64,000 nt of DNA from Oscillospiraceae bacterium (GCA_018385135.1 JAHAWY010000013.1:18671-82670), one strand, 5' to 3'; counted from the stretch's first letter, positions 34,215 to 43,132 are shown. The notes: generated by a model from the sequence alone, not told the origin. Program-made: numbers and translations.

Positions 34215-35177
34215 CTATCTTTTTCCTTTATCGTATATCTCGCCGAGCGCTCTCGGTGCGCGGTTGCTTGAGGAAAAGAACATAAGCAGCAAAAGCGTCA
34301 GCAGATAGGGCAAAGTCATCATAAGGTCGGAATAGGCGCTGGAAAGTCCAAGCTCCTGCACAAGCTTATAGCCGCCGCTGCGCGCAAAACCGAACAGCAG
34401 GCACGCGCCGAGTGTCGGTCCGATCTTCCAGTTTCCGAAGATGAGAGCAGCGATGGAAAGGAAGCCGTAGCCCGCGTAAATGCCGGGTGAAAAGCTAGCG
34501 GAAATGGAATAGGCGAAGCACATACCGCCTAGTCCCGAAAGCGCGCCCGAAATAACAACGGCAATAAAGCGCGTTTTGGAAACATTGCCGCCCGCTGCAT
34601 CGACCGCATGGGGATTGTCGCCGCAGGCGCGCAGACGCAGACCGAAGCGGCTTTTATAAAGCAGATAGCTTGCATACAGCGCAACAGCGATGATAACAGG
34701 CTGATAGTAGTATACATCAGTGAAAAATGCACCCAAAACAGGGATCTCGGAGATGACAGGAACGGTGAATTTACGGCATACGCTCAAAACGAATTTGTTC
34801 GTGGGCTTGCCGAAAAGCGCTGTATTTATCTGACTTGTCAGAAACACCGTGAGTGCTGTTGACAAAATGTTTATAACAACGCCGGAGATGACCTGGTTTG
34901 CCTTAAAGGGTACACAAAGCAGCGCATGGATCATGGCGAAAAGCGCGCCGCCGAGCATGGCGAACAAAAGCGCCGCAAAGAACATCTTTACCTCCGCTCC
35001 CGCAACGCTGCCGCCGGTTATCGCCATTACAACGGCCGCACCGGCGAAAGCGCCAAAGCCTTGAAAGCCTTCAAGCGCAAGGTTTGTAACGCCGCTTCGC
35101 TCGCTGTAAATCCCTCCGATGGCTATTATGAACAGAGGCAGGGCAAAGGCAAGACCCTCGATGATTATATAGTTCAT
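34215..35177 (-). CDS. Nucleoside/simple-sugar ABC importer permease (NupQ-like)
   Basis: A 320-residue permease with eight to ten helices of the BPD_transp_2 family. Signatures include the opening YSERSGVTNLALEGFQGFGAFAG and the late LRACGDNPHAVDAAGGNVSKTRF block, which marks the second permease of NupOPQ/BmpABCD-type nucleoside importers. It overlaps the other permease by four bases at its start. Together the ATPase and two permeases form the core of a Bmp-type importer. Confidence 0.9.
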   Translation of the reverse strand: MNYIIIEGLAFALPLFIIAIGGIYSERSGVTNLALEGFQGFGAFAGAAVVMAITGGSVAGAEVKMFFAALLFAMLGGALFAMIHALLCVPFKANQVISGVVINILSTALTVFLTSQINTALFGKPTNKFVLSVCRKFTVPVISEIPVLGAFFTDVYYYQPVIIAVALYASYLLYKSRFGLRLRACGDNPHAVDAAGGNVSKTRFIAVVISGALSGLGGMCFAYSISASFSPGIYAGYGFLSIAALIFGNWKIGPTLGACLLFGFARSGGYKLVQELGLSSAYSDLMMTLPYLLTLLLLMFFSSSNRAPRALGEIYDKGKR

Positions 35178-36361
35178 ACTCTGTCGCCTCCCTCGTCCTT
35201 TATGCCCTCCGCTCGTTTTTTTAGGTCACGAAGCTCATCCTTCGTGGCGGAAACCCTGTATCTTATATAAGTTCCGCAGGCAGAAAACAGGAGGATAAGT
35301 CCCGTTATGAGCTGCGCGATCTCCTGCGGCACGTTTGCCGTTGAGCTCAAGTAGTTGCTGCCCTTTGAGATAACGGTTATGAGCAGTGAGGAGAACAAAA
35401 TTCCTATGGGGTTTGAATTTCCCAGCAGGCAGACCGCGATGGAGTCAAAGCCAAGCGACGCCAGAACGCGAGGCTGGATGGAGTTATAGTAGCCCATATA
35501 AAAGGTTATGCCCGCAAGTCCCGCGAGAGCGCCGGAAATCGCCATAGACAAAACGATGTTTCTGCCGACGTTGATGCCTGCATATTCTGCCGCGCGGCGG
35601 TTAAGACCGACGACCTTCATCTCATAGCCGACGCGGGTCTTGTCCAGCAAAAACTTGACGAAAAACGCCATCGGTATTGCCAGAAGCATACCGAGCGGCA
35701 GGTCTAATTTGATTGCGCCAAGCTCAACGTTTGTAAGCGTCAATCTGGCAGCCGAGCTGATGGAGCGCGACTGGCGCGACACAGGGTCGATAAACCTTGT
35801 ATTTATAAAAAAGCTGACAGTATATGAGAAAATATAGTTTAGCATTATAGAGGAAACGACCTCATTTATGTTAAACCTATGCTTGAGCCAGCCTATAAGA
35901 GCGCCCACCGCCGCGCCGCCAACGATGCCTATTATCAGCACCAGAGGAAGCGCAATGCCCATCGGCAAATCGGAGTATCCGACAAGGACGCTTGCCGCAA
36001 AGCCCGACACCAGCATCTGACCGGAGACACCGATATTGAAAAGTCCCGCTTTAAGCGCCACGGCAACGGCAAGCGATGCGAAAATCATCGGCGTGAGCAT
36101 ATTGAGCATACTAAACAGGTCTGTTACCATACTCTTTTTTGCCGCGTAGTTTGGCTTTGGCAGAATGCCGCTGCCCTGAAGGAAGCTGGCAAACGCGGTA
36201 AGCGGATTTTTGCCCATTATAAGCAAAACAACGGCAGCCGCCAGCAGACTGAGCAAAATTGCAAAAACCGGCACGGTTATCGACTGGTAGCGTTCGTTTC
36301 CCAGCACCGCCGCAAAGCCGCGTTTAAAGGGACTGCCCAAAGCATTTTTTTGTTTCTTCAT
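35174..36361 (-). CDS. Nucleoside/simple-sugar ABC importer permease (NupP-like)
   Basis: A 395-residue permease of the same family as its downstream partner, with a longer N-terminal segment and about ten helices. Key blocks: FNIGVSGQMLVSGFAASVLVG and VGLNRRAAEYAGINVGRNIVLSMAISGALAGLAG, typical of the first permease of Bmp-type systems. A charged C-terminal tail follows the last helix. It overlaps the ATPase gene and the second permease gene by four bases each, which indicates tight coupling. Confidence 0.9.
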   Translation of the reverse strand: MKKQKNALGSPFKRGFAAVLGNERYQSITVPVFAILLSLLAAAVVLLIMGKNPLTAFASFLQGSGILPKPNYAAKKSMVTDLFSMLNMLTPMIFASLAVAVALKAGLFNIGVSGQMLVSGFAASVLVGYSDLPMGIALPLVLIIGIVGGAAVGALIGWLKHRFNINEVVSSIMLNYIFSYTVSFFINTRFIDPVSRQSRSISSAARLTLTNVELGAIKLDLPLGMLLAIPMAFFVKFLLDKTRVGYEMKVVGLNRRAAEYAGINVGRNIVLSMAISGALAGLAGITFYMGYYNSIQPRVLASLGFDSIAVCLLGNSNPIGILFSSLLITVISKGSNYLSSTANVPQEIAQLITGLILLFSACGTYIRYRVSATKDELRDLKKRAEGIKDEGGDRV

Positions 36362-37887
36362 TTGGACTTTACCCCCATCATATATTCGCCGACCTGATTT
36401 GCTGTCAGCGTATTTGCCGGGGCGATGGTCTGCATCTCGCCGTTATACATAACGCCAATCGTATCCGCCAGAGCTATAATTTCATCCAGCTCAAGACTTA
36501 TAAGCAAAACCGCCCTGCCTTTGTCGCGCTCGGCAATAATCTGCTTGTGGATGTTTTCAATTGCGCCGATGTCAAGTCCTCGAGTAGGCTGAACAAATAT
36601 CATCAGCTTGGAGTTTTGGACGATCTCACGCGCGATGATTGCCTTTTGCTGGTTGCCGCCCGACATGGAGCGCACAACGGTGGAAGTGCCCTGTCCGCTG
36701 CGAATGTCAAACTCGGAAATGAGCTTTTCGGCGTGCTTATCGAATTCCTCGCGCCGCAAAATGCCCTTTTGGCAAAAGGGCGCTTTAAAATAGTCTCTAA
36801 GGGCAAGGTTTTCGGCAAGGTCAAAGTCCAGCACAAGACCGACCTCCTGCCTGTCCTGCGGTATATAGGAGATGCCCGCAAGCGCACGCTCGCGCACGGT
36901 TTTATCCGTTATATCCTCACCGTCAAGAACGATTTTGCCGCTCATTTTCAAAAGCCCCGCAACGGCATCGGCGATCTCCTCCTGTCCGTTGCCGGAAACT
37001 CCGGCAATTGCGAAAATCTCACCCGCGTGAATATTGAAGGAAACGTCCTTGACAACATCAAAGCCCTCAGAATTTTTAACGCAGAGCTTATTGACCTCAA
37101 GCACCTTGTCACCCGGTTGGGCGGGCTTTTTTTCGGCGGTGAAGCTGACATCCCGTCCCACCATGAGGTTTGCCATTGTCTTTGTGGAGGTATTCTCAAC
37201 GTCAAGCACCTCCACCAGCCTGCCGCGGCAGAGTATCGCGCAGCGGTCAGCTACCTTTTTGATTTCCTCAAGCTTGTGAGTGATGAGGATTATCGTCTTG
37301 CCCGAATTACGCAGCTCGCGGATGATATCAAGCAGAAATTCGATCTCCTGCGGAGTTAAAACGGCGGTAGGCTCGTCGAAAATCAAAATCTCCGCCTCGC
37401 GGTAGAGCATTTTCAGTATCTCGACGCGCTGCTGCGTGGAGACGTTGATCTCTTCAATGCGCTTGGTAGGATCTACCTCAAGCCCGTAGCGCTTTGAAAG
37501 CTCGGCAATTTTCTTATCCGTCCCCTTTACGTCCACTGCCGGGAGCAAGCCCAGAAAGCGGCGCTTCGGCTCTTGCCCTAGTATGATATTCTCGGTTATG
37601 GTATAGTTTTTTACCAGCTTAAAATGTTGATGAACCATGCCTATATTAAGCTTTGTAGCGTGGGACGGCGAGGAGATATGAACCTTCTGCCCACGAATAT
37701 AAATCTCGCCCTCGTCCGGCTCGTACATTCCGAACAGCATACTCATAAGCGTGGATTTTCCCGCACCATTTTCACCGAGAATGGCGTATATTTCGCCCTT
37801 TTTTATTGAGATAGACACGTCGTCGTTGGCTACTATACCCGGAAAGCGTTTTGTTATGTGGCGCATTTCGACAATGTAATCTTCCAT
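36358..37887 (-). CDS. Nucleoside/simple-sugar ABC importer ATPase (NupO-like)
   Basis: A 509-residue duplicated ATPase. Cassette 1 has GENGAGKST, VSTQQRVEILK and LIFDEPTAVLTPQE; cassette 2 has the weak Walker A AGVSGNGQEE and the signature MSGGNQQKAIIARE with QPTRGLDIGA. This asymmetry is standard for sugar and nucleoside importers. The start is the ATG at 37887; no strong SD is visible, and the open frame to 37911 uses a TTG. No BMP lipoprotein gene lies beside it, although such a gene is usually first in the operon. Confidence 0.9.
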   Translation of the reverse strand: MEDYIVEMRHITKRFPGIVANDDVSISIKKGEIYAILGENGAGKSTLMSMLFGMYEPDEGEIYIRGQKVHISSPSHATKLNIGMVHQHFKLVKNYTITENIILGQEPKRRFLGLLPAVDVKGTDKKIAELSKRYGLEVDPTKRIEEINVSTQQRVEILKMLYREAEILIFDEPTAVLTPQEIEFLLDIIRELRNSGKTIILITHKLEEIKKVADRCAILCRGRLVEVLDVENTSTKTMANLMVGRDVSFTAEKKPAQPGDKVLEVNKLCVKNSEGFDVVKDVSFNIHAGEIFAIAGVSGNGQEEIADAVAGLLKMSGKIVLDGEDITDKTVRERALAGISYIPQDRQEVGLVLDFDLAENLALRDYFKAPFCQKGILRREEFDKHAEKLISEFDIRSGQGTSTVVRSMSGGNQQKAIIAREIVQNSKLMIFVQPTRGLDIGAIENIHKQIIAERDKGRAVLLISLELDEIIALADTIGVMYNGEMQTIAPANTLTANQVGEYMMGVKSK

Positions 37888-37946
37888 GGCAGCTTCACTT
37901 TTCCTTTGCAAAAAATTGAGAACACATTACTATATTTTTCTGATTT

Positions 37947-37975
37947 AGTTTACACAAAAATACCCATTATGTCAA
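37947..37975 (-). promoter_or_regulatory. Promoter of the nucleoside importer operon
   Basis: TTGACA (37970-37975), 17-bp spacer ending in TGTG, TAAACT (37947-37952) on the minus strand. The leader to the ATPase start is about 50 nt, too short for a purine riboswitch. Confidence 0.65.
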
Positions 37976-38025
37976 AGCCAATTGCCCCCTACATTACAAA
38001 AACTCTCCCAAATAAAAACATCGGC

Positions 38026-38053
38026 TTGACTCATGCCCAAATTATGCTAGAAT
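38026..38053 (+). promoter_or_regulatory. Promoter of the EAL phosphodiesterase gene
   Basis: TTGACT (38026-38031), 16-bp spacer ending in ATGC (extended -10 TG), TAGAAT (38048-38053). It lies about 70 bp before the start codon, in the 234-bp divergent region. Confidence 0.6.
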
Positions 38054-38121
38054 TGATGTATATAAAAGTTTGATTTAATGTACAAAAGCAATTCCCCATT
38101 ATTTACTACGGAGCAGATAGA

Positions 38122-40038
38122 ATGAAAATCAATCTCTACCTACAAGCGGCGAGTCTGTGCTTTTATGCTATTGTGCTCATGCAGTACCTTAGCTCCAGAC
38201 GCCTGCCCACCCGATCAAACCACATTTTCGGCGCTTTGATTATTGTCGCGGGCATTAACCTCATCTTTGATGTGCTCACGGTATACTCGCTTGCATATTT
38301 CGACAGGCTGCCGATATGGCTGGTTCGCTTTGGGCATCAAATCTTTATCGGCTCGATGGATGTGCTCATAGCCTTGTTATGCCTTTATGTAATAACAATA
38401 ATCCGAGGCGGCAGAGCGCTTTCTCCCGGGAAAACGCTGCTGGTATTTACCCCGCTGATTTTATCCATGTTTGCCGTTTTTTTCGGAAAGCTCTATTATA
38501 AGTTTGAAGATGGCGGCTTCTATTCATACGGTCCGATGGCAAGCACCATCTACATAAGCATTGCGCTTTATCTGCTCCTCTCCATCTACTACCTGCTTCG
38601 ATACAGACGCGCCGTGGCAGCGCATACAAGAGCAATTATTCTCATCGCTATCGTCTGTGAAAGCACTATTGCGCTGATACAGCTTTTCAATCCCACCATG
38701 CTCATTTCGGGGCTTGGTATCACAATGATGATAGTATTGCTCTACAGCTCACTTGCAAATCCCGAAAAATACACCGAAGCGGAAACAGGCACTATAAACC
38801 GTATTGGCTTAGTCACCGTTTTGCGCGACCACCTTTCCATAGGCAAGCCCTTTTTCGTGCTTACGCTTTGCGTGGATAGCTGGCGCGACCTTGAAAGCGC
38901 TTTCGGTCAGGACTTCGCACTGCGCGTTATGGGCAAAATAGCTACAAAGCTGGAATGCCTTACCTCCGATCGCATTTATCACCCGCGCGGCGACTGCCTT
39001 TGTCTGATATGCAGCAATGATGAGAGCGGCACACGCAAGCTGGCCGAAAGCATTCTGCACGCGCTGGAGGGCGACCTTGAAATAGGCGGCGTCGGTGTTT
39101 CCGTCAGCCCCCGCATTCTGGTCACCGACTGCCCGAAGCATTTCTCGAAGGCAGAGGATTTTCTTCGCTCAGTAGGTCTTTTTGCCGACGGCGTAGTCAA
39201 GGCTCCAGAGGCTATAACCATTTACAACGACGAATACGCAAAGGCTGTAAGCCGCCGCATATCTGTCGAAGCCATCCTCAAGCACGCTGTTAAAAACGAC
39301 GGTCTTACCCTAGTCTATCAGCCGATTTACTCTACCTCGAAGCGCCGCTTTACCAGCGCCGAAGCTCTCGTCCGCATTCGTGATACTCAGACTGTTGGCT
39401 TCATCCCACCAGACGAGTTTATTGCGATTGCCGAGCAAAACGGTCTGATTGGCGAGCTTGGGCGCATAGTTATGGAAAAATCCTGTCGCTTTGTCAGCAG
39501 CGAGGCTTTCAAAAGCATGGGACTTGATTATCTTGAGGTCAACCTGTCCACGCTTCAATGCCTCAACGCCAACCTGAGCGAGGAATTTATTGAGCTTATG
39601 GAGAGCTTCGGCGTTTCCCCGAAAAGTCTGAACTTTGAAATAACCGAAAGCGCCGCTATGGAAAAAAGCGAGATCATGTTAAAAAACCTTGCCCGTCTCG
39701 GCGAAGCGGGTTCAAGCTTTTCAATGGACGATTACGGCACGGGCTATTCAAACCTCTCCATGATGGCGGATATGCCATACAGCATCATCAAAATCGACAA
39801 GAGCCTTATTTGGCCCTATTTTAACGATAGCAGCCGTTTAAAGGTGCTGCTGCCCTCAACCGTGCATATGATAAACTCGCTTGGCTTTGAGATAGTTGCC
39901 GAGGGCGTTGAAACACAAGAGCAGCTTGACGTGCTTACAGAAATGGGCGTTGAGCATATTCAAGGCTATTTCTTCTCCAAGCCTTTGCCGGAGGAGGACT
40001 TTGTTAAATTCGTTTCTGATTTCAGCTTCAGCGCATAA
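38122..40038 (+). CDS. Membrane EAL phosphodiesterase with degenerate GGDEF domain
   Basis: A 638-residue protein with about seven N-terminal helices (1-215), a degenerate GGDEF domain (about 225-360; RGDCL replaces the GGDEF signature near residue 286) and a C-terminal EAL domain (about 385-630). The EAL domain keeps the catalytic residues: AEALVR, VNLSTLQ, FEITES, DDYGTGYSNL, IKIDKSL, AEGVET and QGYFFSKPLP. It should therefore hydrolyse c-di-GMP, with the GGDEF part perhaps binding GTP as a regulator. It is monocistronic, with its own promoter and a strong terminator. Confidence 0.9.
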   Translation: MKINLYLQAASLCFYAIVLMQYLSSRRLPTRSNHIFGALIIVAGINLIFDVLTVYSLAYFDRLPIWLVRFGHQIFIGSMDVLIALLCLYVITIIRGGRALSPGKTLLVFTPLILSMFAVFFGKLYYKFEDGGFYSYGPMASTIYISIALYLLLSIYYLLRYRRAVAAHTRAIILIAIVCESTIALIQLFNPTMLISGLGITMMIVLLYSSLANPEKYTEAETGTINRIGLVTVLRDHLSIGKPFFVLTLCVDSWRDLESAFGQDFALRVMGKIATKLECLTSDRIYHPRGDCLCLICSNDESGTRKLAESILHALEGDLEIGGVGVSVSPRILVTDCPKHFSKAEDFLRSVGLFADGVVKAPEAITIYNDEYAKAVSRRISVEAILKHAVKNDGLTLVYQPIYSTSKRRFTSAEALVRIRDTQTVGFIPPDEFIAIAEQNGLIGELGRIVMEKSCRFVSSEAFKSMGLDYLEVNLSTLQCLNANLSEEFIELMESFGVSPKSLNFEITESAAMEKSEIMLKNLARLGEAGSSFSMDDYGTGYSNLSMMADMPYSIIKIDKSLIWPYFNDSSRLKVLLPSTVHMINSLGFEIVAEGVETQEQLDVLTEMGVEHIQGYFFSKPLPEEDFVKFVSDFSFSA

Positions 40039-40063
40039 GTGCCGAAAGCCCATAAAGCTTCAA

Positions 40064-40110
40064 AAAAAGGGACGCTCTCTTTTTCTTTTAAAAGAGAGCG
40101 TCCCTTTACG
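40064..40110. terminator. Bidirectional terminator after the EAL gene and DUF2325 gene
   Basis: A long stem (AAAGGGACGCTCTCTTTT with its complement) and a short loop. On the minus strand it ends in seven T; on the plus strand in TTTACGTTTT. It serves two convergent genes. Confidence 0.85.
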
Positions 40111-40146
40111 TTTTAGACTAATTTCGCGTCAGCGCGGCTGTTTTTA

Positions 40147-40428
40147 CTAAACCGCGTGCTTTTCCAAAATCCCGCGCAGGGCGGACATTGAGCTGGTGTG
40201 GCAGCGCTCAATAACCGTATCCGAGCCCTTTAGCTCGCTGAGCGCGCCGCGCACCATTTTATGCGACATCGTGCCAGTAAAGAAAATCATCAAATCGGGA
40301 CTTCCAAGCTTATTTTTAAGCCCGCCTGCCGGCTTTGTGAAAACCTTTGCTTGACACTTATATTCACTGCACAAATCCTTATACTGGCGCTCCATGCACT
40401 CATTTCCGCCTAAGATAACGACACTCAT
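40147..40428 (-). CDS. DUF2325 family protein
   Basis: A 93-residue protein that matches the DUF2325 pattern: SVVILGGNECMERQYKDLC at the N-terminus, a central LMIFFTGTMSHKM and a late VIERCHTSSMSALRGIL with conserved Cys and His. The fold is probably Rossmann-like; the function is unknown. The gene is often found near ferrous iron uptake genes in Clostridia, but none is next to it here. It starts after AAGGAG and its promoter carries two dyads, so it is probably under a dedicated repressor. Confidence 0.8.
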   Translation of the reverse strand: MSVVILGGNECMERQYKDLCSEYKCQAKVFTKPAGGLKNKLGSPDLMIFFTGTMSHKMVRGALSELKGSDTVIERCHTSSMSALRGILEKHAV

Positions 40429-40447
40429 ATGTAAGCTCCTTTTTGTT

Positions 40448-40500
40448 AGTTAGTCGTATCTAACTGTATATAGTTTACCTTAACTAACCGTCTTTGTCAA
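40448..40500 (-). promoter_or_regulatory. Promoter and paired dyad operators of the DUF2325 gene
   Basis: TTGACA (40495-40500), 17-bp spacer, TAAACT (40472-40477) on the minus strand. A dyad TAGTT-N6-AACTA (40471-40486) covers the -10 and spacer, and a second, AGTTAG-N6-CTAACT (40448-40465), lies just downstream. The repeated TTAGTTA half-sites recall DtxR/MntR-type boxes, but the regulator is not identified. Confidence 0.55.
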
Positions 40501-40624
40501 CACCTATTTTTCACTGTGAATGATTCTGCCTCCGCTTGCCGGCGGACTTGTCTTTCAGCGCCGCCGCAAGGTATTGACCATTTCTGCTTTTTGCGTCAAG
40601 CAGCGCTCGTCTTTTCAAATATAA

Positions 40625-40656
40625 GAAAAGCCCGCGGATAAATCCGCAGGCTTTTG
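40625..40656 (-). terminator. Terminator of the metal efflux operon
   Basis: On the minus strand AAAGCCTGCGGA-TTTA-TCCGCGGGCTTT is followed by TCTTATA; a compact stem of 12 bp with one G-T pair, 14 bases after the P-type ATPase stop. Confidence 0.75.
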
Positions 40657-40669
40657 GGTATTTGTTTTA

Positions 40670-42526
40670 TCAGCCGCGCAGCCTTCGTGTATCAAGCGCT
40701 CGCATGGCGTTGATGATTGCGATTATCAAAACGCCCACGTCGCCAAACACCGCAAACCACATATTAGCATAGCCCGCAGCGCCAAGCAGAAGCACAACGC
40801 CCTTGACGCCAAGCGAAAAGGCTATGTTTTCGCGCACTATGCGCATAGTCTTGCGCGCAAGCTTGATTGCAACCGCGATTTTTGACGGCTTATCGTCCAT
40901 AAGAACTACGTCCGCCGCCTCGATAGCGGCATCGCTGCCCAGAGCGCCCATAGCGATACCAAGATCCGCACGGGTCAAAACGGGCGCGTCATTGATGCCG
41001 TCGCCGACAAATACGAGCGTGTGCTTGCCGTCCTCCTGAGAAAGCAGCTTTTCAAGCACCTCCACCTTATCTCCCGGCAAAAGCTCGGTGTAGGTCTCGC
41101 TGAGTCCCAGCTCCTTTGATACCGCCTCGCCAACCTGCTTCATATCGCCGGTCAGCATAACCGTTCTTTTCACTCCGCACTCGCCAAGGGCTTTTATTGC
41201 GCGCTTTGCGTCTGATTTGATCTCGTCAGAGATAACGATATGACCCAAATACTCGTTTTTGAGTGCAACATGGACTATCGTGCCGATATGCTCACAGGGA
41301 AGCCATTTTGCGCCGACCTCCTCCATGAGACGGTAATTGCCGACATAAATAAGCTGCCCGTCTATTTCCGCCTCAAGACCGCGCCCTGCAAGCTCTTTTA
41401 TGCCGCCGATGCGGGTCTTGTCGATATCCCTGCCGTGCGCCTTGATTATTGACTCGGCGATGGGATGCGTGGAATAGCTCTCAGCGCAGGCGGCTATTGA
41501 TAAAAGCTCCTCCTCGGACATACTTTCGGGATGAACCGCAGTCACCGTGAAGCTGCCCTCTGTCAGTGTGCCCGTTTTGTCGAACACAACGGTGTCCGCC
41601 TTTGAAAGAGCCTCAAGATAGCTTGAGCCTTTGATGAGTATGCCCAGCTTGGACGCGCCGCCTATGCCGCCGAAAAACGACAGCGGCACGGAAACTACCA
41701 GCGCGCAGGGGCAGGATACCACGAGGAAGATAAGCGCTCTGTTGATCCATTCATTCCACGGCTGTGCAAAAAACAGTGGTGCAATAAGCGCCAGCAGCAC
41801 GGCTGCAATGACCACACAGGGCGTATAATACCGCGCGAAGCGGGTGATGAAGCTCTCTGACCTTGTTTTCTTTTCGGCAGAATTTTCAACCATCTCAAGG
41901 ATTTTTGAAACGGTGCTTTCTGCAAATTCGCTTTTTACCTCCACGGTTACAAGACCGCTGATGTTGACGCAGCCGCTGATGACCGTATCGCCGACGGTTT
42001 TATCGGCAGGCAGTGACTCGCCGGTAAGAGACGAGGTGTTTACAGTCGTTGTGCCGTCGCAAACAACACCGTCCAGCGGAATGCGCTCGCCGGGTCTTAT
42101 TACGATATGCTCGCCGACGCGCACCTGCTCCGGGGAAACCGTTTGCTCCACACCATCGCGCAGGACAACAGCGTGGTCGGGGCGAATATCCATAAGCGCG
42201 GCAATGGATCTGCGGCTTTTACCAACCGCGATTTCTTCAAAAAGCTCGCCGATCCGGTAAAACACCATGACCGCTACCGCCTCGGAATAATTCCCGGTGA
42301 AGAAAGCGCCAAGCGAGGCGACCGCCATAAGGAAGTTTTCATCAAACACCTGACCGCCGGCAATGTTTCGCAGTGCCGTCCAAAGCACGCTATATGCCAC
42401 GATAGCATACGAAGCCAGACACAGCCATAAATATGCGGGCTTTTCCTCCCCCATAAGCATCGCCGTCACCAGTAAAACAAGCGAGGCTATTATTCTAAAT
42501 AGGTTAAGCTTTTGTTCCCTGCTCAT
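40670..42526 (-). CDS. Zinc/cadmium-type P1B ATPase (CadA/ZntA-like)
   Basis: A 618-residue heavy-metal efflux ATPase. Seen: the TGES phosphatase loop (SSLTGESLP), the CPC metal site in VVSCPCALVVSVP, the phosphorylation site DKTGTLTEG, the HP motif THPIAES and the hinge GDGINDAPVL. The last helix has FGDVGVLIIAIINA with the aspartate typical of Zn/Cd/Pb pumps (P1B-2), which argues against copper. No N-terminal HMA domain is present; a separate HMA protein is encoded just upstream instead. It starts after AAGGAG and is the last gene of arsR-hma-ATPase. Confidence 0.92.
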   Translation of the reverse strand: MSREQKLNLFRIIASLVLLVTAMLMGEEKPAYLWLCLASYAIVAYSVLWTALRNIAGGQVFDENFLMAVASLGAFFTGNYSEAVAVMVFYRIGELFEEIAVGKSRRSIAALMDIRPDHAVVLRDGVEQTVSPEQVRVGEHIVIRPGERIPLDGVVCDGTTTVNTSSLTGESLPADKTVGDTVISGCVNISGLVTVEVKSEFAESTVSKILEMVENSAEKKTRSESFITRFARYYTPCVVIAAVLLALIAPLFFAQPWNEWINRALIFLVVSCPCALVVSVPLSFFGGIGGASKLGILIKGSSYLEALSKADTVVFDKTGTLTEGSFTVTAVHPESMSEEELLSIAACAESYSTHPIAESIIKAHGRDIDKTRIGGIKELAGRGLEAEIDGQLIYVGNYRLMEEVGAKWLPCEHIGTIVHVALKNEYLGHIVISDEIKSDAKRAIKALGECGVKRTVMLTGDMKQVGEAVSKELGLSETYTELLPGDKVEVLEKLLSQEDGKHTLVFVGDGINDAPVLTRADLGIAMGALGSDAAIEAADVVLMDDKPSKIAVAIKLARKTMRIVRENIAFSLGVKGVVLLLGAAGYANMWFAVFGDVGVLIIAIINAMRALDTRRLRG

Positions 42527-42553
42527 AATACGCTCCTTACGCCTATCGTCGTT

Positions 42554-42772
42554 TTATAACACGATTTTGCAGTCCGGTTCGATTTTTTTGCAGGCTTTAA
42601 CAGCCTTGGAGAGAACCTCGTCAAAAACCGCGTCCTCCGCTTCTATGGTTAGCTTTTTCATTATGTAGTTGATGCTCGCAGAGCTAACGCCGTCGATTTT
42701 CCTGATAGCCGTTTCCATCTTTGACGCGCAGTGCGCACAGCCAAGCTTTTCAAATTCAAATGTTTTTTTCAT
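42554..42772 (-). CDS. Small heavy-metal-associated (HMA) domain protein
   Basis: A 72-residue single HMA domain with the metal-binding motif GCAHCASKME and a ferredoxin-like beta-alpha-beta pattern (VSSASINYIMKKLTIEAED). The C-terminal extension (KKIEPDCKIVL) contains one more cysteine. It probably hands zinc or cadmium to the ATPase encoded 27 bases downstream, which lacks its own HMA. The start is the ATG at 42772 after GGAGGAAAGAAAA, 17 bases inside the arsR end. Confidence 0.88.
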   Translation of the reverse strand: MKKTFEFEKLGCAHCASKMETAIRKIDGVSSASINYIMKKLTIEAEDAVFDEVLSKAVKACKKIEPDCKIVL

Positions 42773-43118
42773 TTTTTCTTTCCTCCATAATGTGCTCATA
42801 GCCGCAGTCGATGATGGAGCGGACGTGCTCATCATCCAGCGAATAGTTGATCGTTTTGCCCTCGCGGCGCGTTTTAACAAGCTTTGCATCCTTGAGTATC
42901 TTTAACTGGTGCGATATAGCCGACTGGGTCATGCCCAGAAGCTCGGCAATTGCGCAGACACAAAGCTCCGACTCCGAAAGAGCGTAAAGTATCTTTATGC
43001 GCGTTGTATCGCCAAAAAGCTTGAAAAGATCAGCCAAGTCAAACAGCGTTTCATCCTTGGGTATCATTTCATGCACCTTCTTTAGGCTCTGCTCATGGTT
43101 ATGCCTTGCCTCCGCCAT
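42756..43118 (-). CDS. ArsR/SmtB-family zinc/cadmium-responsive repressor
   Basis: A 120-residue winged-helix repressor. It holds ELCVCAIAELLGMTQSAISHQLKIL, in which ELCVC is the alpha3 metal site of the CadC/ZiaR group, and the C-terminal DDEHVRSIIDCGYEHIMEE with the alpha5 Asp/His/His/Glu ligands of zinc sensors. An N-terminal EARHNH patch may add an alpha3N site. The start is the ATG at 43118 after GGAGG; a longer frame begins at 43154 inside the operator. It is the first gene and probably represses the whole operon until metal binds. Confidence 0.9.
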   Translation of the reverse strand: MAEARHNHEQSLKKVHEMIPKDETLFDLADLFKLFGDTTRIKILYALSESELCVCAIAELLGMTQSAISHQLKILKDAKLVKTRREGKTINYSLDDEHVRSIIDCGYEHIMEERKNEKNI

Positions 43119-43132
43119 ATGTGTGAACCTCC

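Noticed and set aside
37888..37946. Possible purine riboswitch before the nucleoside importer
   Set aside because: The leader is about 50 nt from the promoter and has no purine-aptamer helices.
38122..40038. Diguanylate cyclase activity for the EAL protein
   Set aside because: The GGDEF signature is replaced by RGDCL, so cyclase activity is unlikely; only the EAL half keeps its catalytic residues.
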